From positions 21,352 to 85,351 of the forward strand of contig DF237352.1 in the NCBI GenBank assembly GCA_000708835.1: a stretch of DNA of 64,000 nucleotides, read 5' to 3'. This stretch comes from Klebsormidium nitens (lineage: Eukaryota > Streptophyta > Klebsormidiophyceae > Klebsormidiales > Klebsormidiaceae). Below the pieces are notes generated by a model that was not told the DNA's origin, searched no databases, and saw nothing but the letters and a program-made list of their open reading frames with translations. Positions 58,801-64,000 of this stretch are shown here, piece after piece. The position numbers and the translations under genes are program-made. Within the stretch, counting starts at the first letter, position 1; the number at the start of each line of letters is the position of its first letter.

Positions 58801-60452
58801 TTCGGCGAAGCATCTCGTTTACCTCCTCGATTCCCCCCAATTGCACCAAGCTAGATTCTTCTGTAGCGAGCGCGCGATAGAGTTTCTCCGCGCTGCATCA
58901 GTACCCCAGGCTGCTGCCATTCTGCTTCCGCAAGAGGTGGAGTCGATCATCGAGCTTCTCATAAGCTCTGAGCATCTAAGACTTGCAGATCTAGGTGTGG
59001 CACGGAAACTCGCAGAGCGAGCTCCGGTTCTCGGACGGTTCCTACAAGGGCGGCTCGCTCAAGCGGGCAACCAGCTTGGCGAAGCAGATTGCCTCCTCCT
59101 TCGAGACCTGCTAGTCGTTGCACGGAAGTCGTACGTTGAGGAACCGATTGAGGCGTTCAAGAAGCTCAGAAGACGCAAAATGGACGACGCCCAAAGCGAA
59201 AGAGACTCCCCAGGTGAGAACCGAACCGCTGCACGCCATTACGTGATTTAAATTACATGCTGCGTTTTTGCTTTGATAGGAAAGTTTCTTTGGCTTCTGA
59301 TCTGGTCAAGATGTTTCTTGACCAGTGTGCTTTACATAGAGTTGTCCAAAAGCAACTTACGTCTCGGCCTTTCAGTACGCTACACAATTTCCTGAACAAA
59401 GGTCACCAGATGCGATGATCAATCCTAGACGAACGGCTCCAAAAGGACGACGATTAGTCAGGTTTTGCGTGTCGGACTGTTGCCATCCGGGTACCCTCCA
59501 ATCAGCTCAAGTGAAGGCAACCTTCGACAACAGCGTTGGGGGCTTCATCACGATGTCGAGCGTGTCAGGCGTGTCTCAGAACCGTGCCTGCTTTGTTGTA
59601 GAGGGGCAGGATTTTGATTAGGAAAAGGTGATATACGCTTACCCTATCCCGACGGAGCAGAGAGTGTACTCTTCTCGAGAAAGAAACAAATCTTGAAGGT
59701 GGTGGCCCAACGTCTTGTGATTCTGTCGACCCTTGAAGAGCACCACGAATCATTTAGTGCTCGGTCTAAAAACTTGTACACCGATGCGAACTACCCGTAT
59801 GCAGACCGTTCACGACGGGATGTCTTTTTGTGCAGGAGCGCTCGATATGGACGCCATGTCCGAAGATGAACAGTTCCTTCGGACTGGACACTACTTCCCG
59901 AACCAGCCCATCTCGCGGCAGCTTCCACCATACGCCGCCGACTCTTTCAGTCAGAAGGTGGGGCCGACCTGCACGAAATACAAGAGCCAACATAAGAAGC
60001 TCACTCCGGGCATCTTCCCCTTCTTCTGCATCTTTTGCGCGATGTGCGTTGGCTTTGTGGTCCTACCAAGCGCGGAGTCTCCCAAGATCGTGTTCCAGAC
60101 CCTGTTCACCCGTTTCAGAAAACTGAAGCGCTTCATCTGCGACAACGTCTGCCACTTGTTTTCTTATGCTTTGAATAGAGAGCCGAAATGGGCGGGGGAC
60201 ATCCACTCGCTTATAGACAGATTACACACCGTCAATCACAAAGACTGCAGTCCAGCTTTTGGAATTGACAGGTACGCTTCCTTACGATCAGTTAACTCGC
60301 AGCGTAGTGAACAGAAAAACTCGAGGCTCGTGAACGCGAAAACCCAGGCCGCATACATGAAGCAGAGCAACTTCTTGATATTTATGCGTTACTATCTGCA
60401 CTGTTTGAATAGGCAAGAAGAGCTCGGCGATCTGCTAGGTGTGGACAAATAG
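55886..60452 (+). CDS. KDZ-like transposase with SWIM-type zinc finger, 3+ exons
   Basis: Exons 55886-57504 (donor TG|GTGAGT), 58321-59213 (acceptor TTCTAG, donor CAG|GTGAGA) and 59836-60452 (acceptor GTGCAG). Phases agree and give 1042 residues. Exon 1 holds a SWIM-like finger, C376-x2-C379-x7-C387-x-H389. Exon 2 has Y-A-N-Q-M-W, then a Cys cluster (F-R-C-T-C) and D-G-V-T-L-G, as in Cys-cluster domains that accompany Kyakuja-Dileera-Zisupton transposases. Exon 3 has the C-terminal KDZ pattern: G-I-F-P-F-F-C, E-S-P-K-I-V-F, D-N-V-C-H-L, R-E-P-K-W, I-D-R-L-H-T-V-N-H-K-D-C-S, N-S-Q-R-S-E-Q-K-N-S. An extra exon may lie at 59402-59620 (R-R-T-A-P-K-G-R-R-L, then C-V-S-D-C-C-H-P-G-T-L), which also fits the phase at its start but lacks an obvious donor. 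A short hydrophobic stretch near residue 60 is unexplained, so the true start may be downstream. Confidence 0.65.
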
Positions 60453-61564
60453 TGCTCATGCTTATCAAGAGAACTTCTCGGTCTGCTGAACAATAATCTG
60501 TGACGCAATCTGTGGGACGGAATCGTAGGATGGAATTTTCATGATTAGAAATCTGACTCAAGACTCAGTTTGGGATTTCATGCACTATACCGCGTGTATA
60601 GTACCGAGATCGGATCCTAAGTGGGCTGTACAACATATGTGAATATAATATATATGTGCAAGCATCATGGCATGTGACTGAACAATTTGCTAGTAAGTCG
60701 GACAGCGCGCATGTCGATCACGAGTACAAGGATGCATGGATCGACTCAAAATCTTTTCACTGGGTGAATTCCGGCTCCGAAGATACATGATAGCACGAAT
60801 ATTGTTTATGAAACATCGTTCGCGTGCGTGCATGGCTTGGCAAGTGGCCGTCAGACGTAGTGCCATGCAGGTGCGGCGCGAGATTGGATACTGATACTTG
60901 CACTGTTCTCACCATGTGACCAAACGGTACTAATAAATGACTCAAAATTCTCATGGCATAAAGACATTCAAAGCTGTAGCTTTCCTCTTTCAAGACGTGA
61001 CCACGATTGAAGCTAGACATGTCACTGGACGTACACATTGGCAGCTTAGTTGTGCGCCGAGCTTGCGCTGGATTCAGACGCGGTATCATAACATTGAGAC
61101 CTAGCTATAGCTCGCCGGGCCCATGTTGTAATATCAGTATAATAAGTTTTATTAATTCGTGATCGAGTCGAGACTTTTGTCCGTGTGATGAGAAGCCTAG
61201 AAACGATTGAAATGTATGCATTCATTTGCCGTGCGCATGACGCAATCCGTGCCACGCCTTTTTCTTGTTTCCTTCATCTTCAGTACGATTAAAGTCATGC
61301 ACGTTGGATGCTTTGCCGTGCAATGCCATGCATGATAATCATGTAGAGTCAATGCGAGTAATTTATCTATAAAGGCTATGTAGCTCAGGTTGAACGAATG
61401 ATCCATTGACTCACGTGTGAACCATTGCATGCCCCATTCAATTGTTTTTCAGGTCACCGGCATGGTGTCAAGCTATCTCACATGATGCCGAACGACATGC
61501 TGTAGATTTTCAATGAATGGAAACGCCTATCAGGTGTACCAAAACGTACACCAAATCTACCACA
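60453..61564. other. No gene seen
   Basis: AT-richer sequence with repeated use of ATGCATG/CATGCA words and no protein-like frame. Convergent 3' flanks of the KDZ-like gene and the zinc-finger gene. Confidence 0.45.
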
Positions 61565-64000
61565 TCAACGCAAGTGATCACCGTTCTCTGGAAGCAGATT
61601 ATGGTCTCTCAACACCTCTAAGTCGAGTGCCCTATAGATTGTCCAACGGAGCCTCCAAGTGCTCAACCCCACGTGATCAATCTTGGATGCCTTGGCAAAC
61701 TCCACCAATACCTGCAGGTCAACTTCGTCGAGGCTTACAAACTTTGGCCCGTGAGCTGATCCTGCAACCAACAACTCAAACTCCTCCGACCCAACCTGTT
61801 TGTATAACTCCTTGCAAGGCCGCGCTTCAATTGCTTGGATCATGGCCTTGGTAGCAATGTCTTCAGGCACGCTGGCACGAAGTCTGGCCACCCGCTCATT
61901 GTGCCGCTTTACGAATGTCCTCATGGAGGAGTTCCGGCCACCCCTAGCCCGTTTCTCGCCACCACTAGTTGTCATGTACTCGACATAGTCTTCTAAGTTC
62001 TCGAAATAGACACCAGCCGAAGCCGCTTTCTTCCGTTTCTGACCGATTCGCTGGGCGGAATTCGCGTCGATCGGCCTCAGAGGCTCCGAGGCAGGCTCTG
62101 AGAACACTACACGTGGCTTCCGCTTGCTCCTCAAGCCAGTGCCGGCTGCCGGAGCTTGATGAGTTCCGTTTACCGGGTCTTCTGCGGCGGGTGCCTGCGT
62201 CGCCGACCCTCTCAAAGGACTTGCGGGATCCTGGGGCTGCTCCCGACCTGCACGAAGGGCGAGCATGGACATCGATTGGGGCGCTGTCTCGAATGACTAT
62301 ACCGGTCAAGCACCAGTAATCTTTCCCTGAATGGTGGAGCAGAACCAACAGATTCTCACAGTCCTGAGGTTCAAAGTTCTTGAAGAGTAACAACCCGAGG
62401 TCGGGATCAACTATGTGGGCTTTCGGCCATGGTACTGTAAAAGAGAAGGGGAGGTTTGAGCACCGAAAGCTAAGTCTGGCTGGGGCCAAGGAAGCGCTTC
62501 GCTCGCTGCAGATTGGAACATCGCTTGTCAACACGGCTCTCCCGGTATGTACCGAAAGCTAAAGGCCCTTAGACTAGGCGCTCACCTGTCGTGTAGGCCG
62601 CTGTTCCCTTGTTGACTGCCGGACCCTGATCGGAAGCTGGCTGCCCCGCCGAAGCTGCAGGGGAGTTGTTGTCCGAAGGACCAGGTGCAGCGCTCGTTGC
62701 TCTTGCGGGATTTTCCGCTGGGCGAGGTGGTCCAGACGCCTCCTCGGCTGCAGTGTTTACAACAAAACAAAATGAGGGCTCCGGACTGTGCATAGACCAG
62801 GAGGTACGGACTGCTCCCGAAGACCGGCTGGTGGATGCATCTGACTTTCCAAGGGAAAGAATCGAAGACTTGCTTCGACCCGATCAGATCTAGGTTGAAG
62901 TCTGTAACTGAGAGTCTTTTGAGCCTGATGCTCCAAACTGAAGGGCTGCAGGTTGAACACGTTCGAAAGCTCCGAATAGACAGGCGGACTTCGACCACCT
63001 TTCAAGTACAAACGACGAGGATCCTTGAGCTCTGAGTCGACTTCAGAATAGCTTACTCGGAGGTTGTCCAGGAAAACCAAACCTAGTTCGAGCAAACCAG
63101 AAGACTTTGTGTTCCAACACACGGCATCGTAGCAACGAAGAGAAGGAGTCGTAGAAATTGAAACACCCAAGGCAAGACTCAACGAGTAAACTTCCTCTAA
63201 TGCGTCCAATCCGTTGAAAGATGATGTGCAAGAACTTCCAGCTGCACTTACCGGGCGCATTAGCAGCGTCCACGTTAGCATCGTCCCCAGGAATAGGGCG
63301 AGTCGCTGCTTGAACGCTCCCTTGGCGATGCTGGTCATCAGTTGCGAAGACATCGCCTCCAGGATGGGACTCTGGGACGGGCGCTGCCGCAGGGCCGGAC
63401 TCTCCAGTAGAACCTACGGAGAGAAGCTATGGTAAAGTTAGCATACGGATTCATATAATGCCGGTTTCAAGAAGTTGCAAATGACTACTAAAAAGCGAGG
63501 ACCTCGACCTAGCAACGTGCACCTTATGAGAAGGGTTAAAATAGGTGGCTGAGCGACTAATCTTTTCTCTGCATCACCTACGGCTGCCAAAAGGGACCGT
63601 TTGCAAAAAGCACAATTATCGGCCTTGGAACATTACGACGCCAGACCATTATAAGCCGCGTTTTCGAAGAGAGTCAAATGGCCTTGAAAGAGCAATGTCC
63701 AACAGGTAAGACATGCAAAAGAAGCTTCAGATAACTCGACTCACTTATACCAACCTTCATCATGTCCACCTTGCAACAACCGTTGGGGTTCAAGAGGCGA
63801 AATCTCAGAATTACGAATTTTCTTGCATGGAATCATTTCTTGTGTCCCCTTATGTTTCGCACCTTCGGTGTTTGGGGCAGCACCTGGCGCACGCGGGTGC
63901 TTCTTCTTGGTGTGCCTCTCAAGCCCGCTCCGAGTCGTGAACCCTGCATGGGTGGTGCACTCGGGATGAAGACACTTGAAAGGCCGCTTGATGCCATGCC
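61565..64000 (-). CDS. C2H2 zinc-finger protein, 5' part beyond window
   Basis: Exons visible: from the right edge to 63884 (or 63770), 63413-63252, 62747-62586 and 62247-61565. Each junction is phase 1, so the model is consistent. The first visible exon encodes a C2H2 finger: F-K-C-x4-C, then F-T-T-R-S-G-L-E-R-H-x4-H. Middle exons are Pro/Ala/Gly-rich linkers. The last exon has a basic stretch (R-S-K-R-K-P-R, then Q-K-R-K-K), a Glu/Tyr segment (Y-F-E-N-L-E-D-Y-V-E-Y) and a helical C-terminus ending G-D-H-L-R. A DNA- or RNA-binding nuclear role is likely for the finger. The C-terminal region is unrecognised. Two alternative donors for the finger exon (CAG|GTGCTG and AAG|GTGGAC) are both in phase. 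Confidence 0.6.

Noticed and set aside
1-64000. tRNA and rRNA genes
   Set aside because: No convincing T-loop plus anticodon arrangement or rRNA core sequence was seen by eye; a covariance-model scan would be decisive.

Overview
This is a nuclear eukaryotic window. Genes are split by many short GT-AG introns with donors mostly GTGAGC, GTAAGC or GTGAGT and acceptors mostly GCAG. The plastid-type class I fructose-bisphosphate aldolase, two plant/alga-type DNA-transposon proteins (a Tnp2/CACTA-like one and a KDZ-like one) and a roughly 50% GC genome with GC-rich exons suggest a green-lineage organism. A streptophyte alga such as Klebsormidium is my best guess, but this is inference. There are two assembly gaps (3832-3851 and 18775-19328). 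All exon models are by-eye splices, checked only for reading-phase consistency.

Left block (0.5-9.7 kb): a minus-strand SAM-domain protein, then a plus-strand Tnp2-like transposase with two neighbouring plus-strand coding pieces, probably one DNA transposon whose ends I could not find. It is followed by gene-poor sequence and, at 10.88-11.24 kb, a dense array of the heptamer TGCCCGG that changes orientation part-way.

Middle-left (11.3-24.4 kb): a decayed tandem array of four units. Each carries a minus-strand two-exon gene for a 100-128 aa protein with two glycine-rich hydrophobic segments around a P-x-S-W-x-[DE]-[ST]-L-R loop. Each unit also has a conserved intron and a GC-rich block upstream of the start codon. 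I do not recognise the family.

Middle (25.4-34 kb): plastid fructose-bisphosphate aldolase (minus, 7 exons). Divergent from it is a plus-strand 4-exon gene whose product begins with a close copy of the histone H3 tail.

Middle-right (35.2-55.5 kb): a 19-exon, fully in-phase minus-strand gene for a 1480-residue membrane-anchored subtilisin (signal peptide, I9 propeptide, S8 protease, PPC-like domain, TSP1-like repeats, EGF-like modules, one transmembrane helix). Next comes a dienelactone-hydrolase-family gene (minus).

Right block (55.9-64 kb): a TATA-preceded KDZ-like transposase gene (plus), and the 3' part of a C2H2 zinc-finger gene (minus) running off the right edge.

A recurring structural theme is that introns of the aldolase and the subtilisin contain tandem copies, period about 90-160 bp, of an adjacent exon edge together with its splice site. 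The copies usually become more diverged with distance from the working exon. At least eight exon edges show this.
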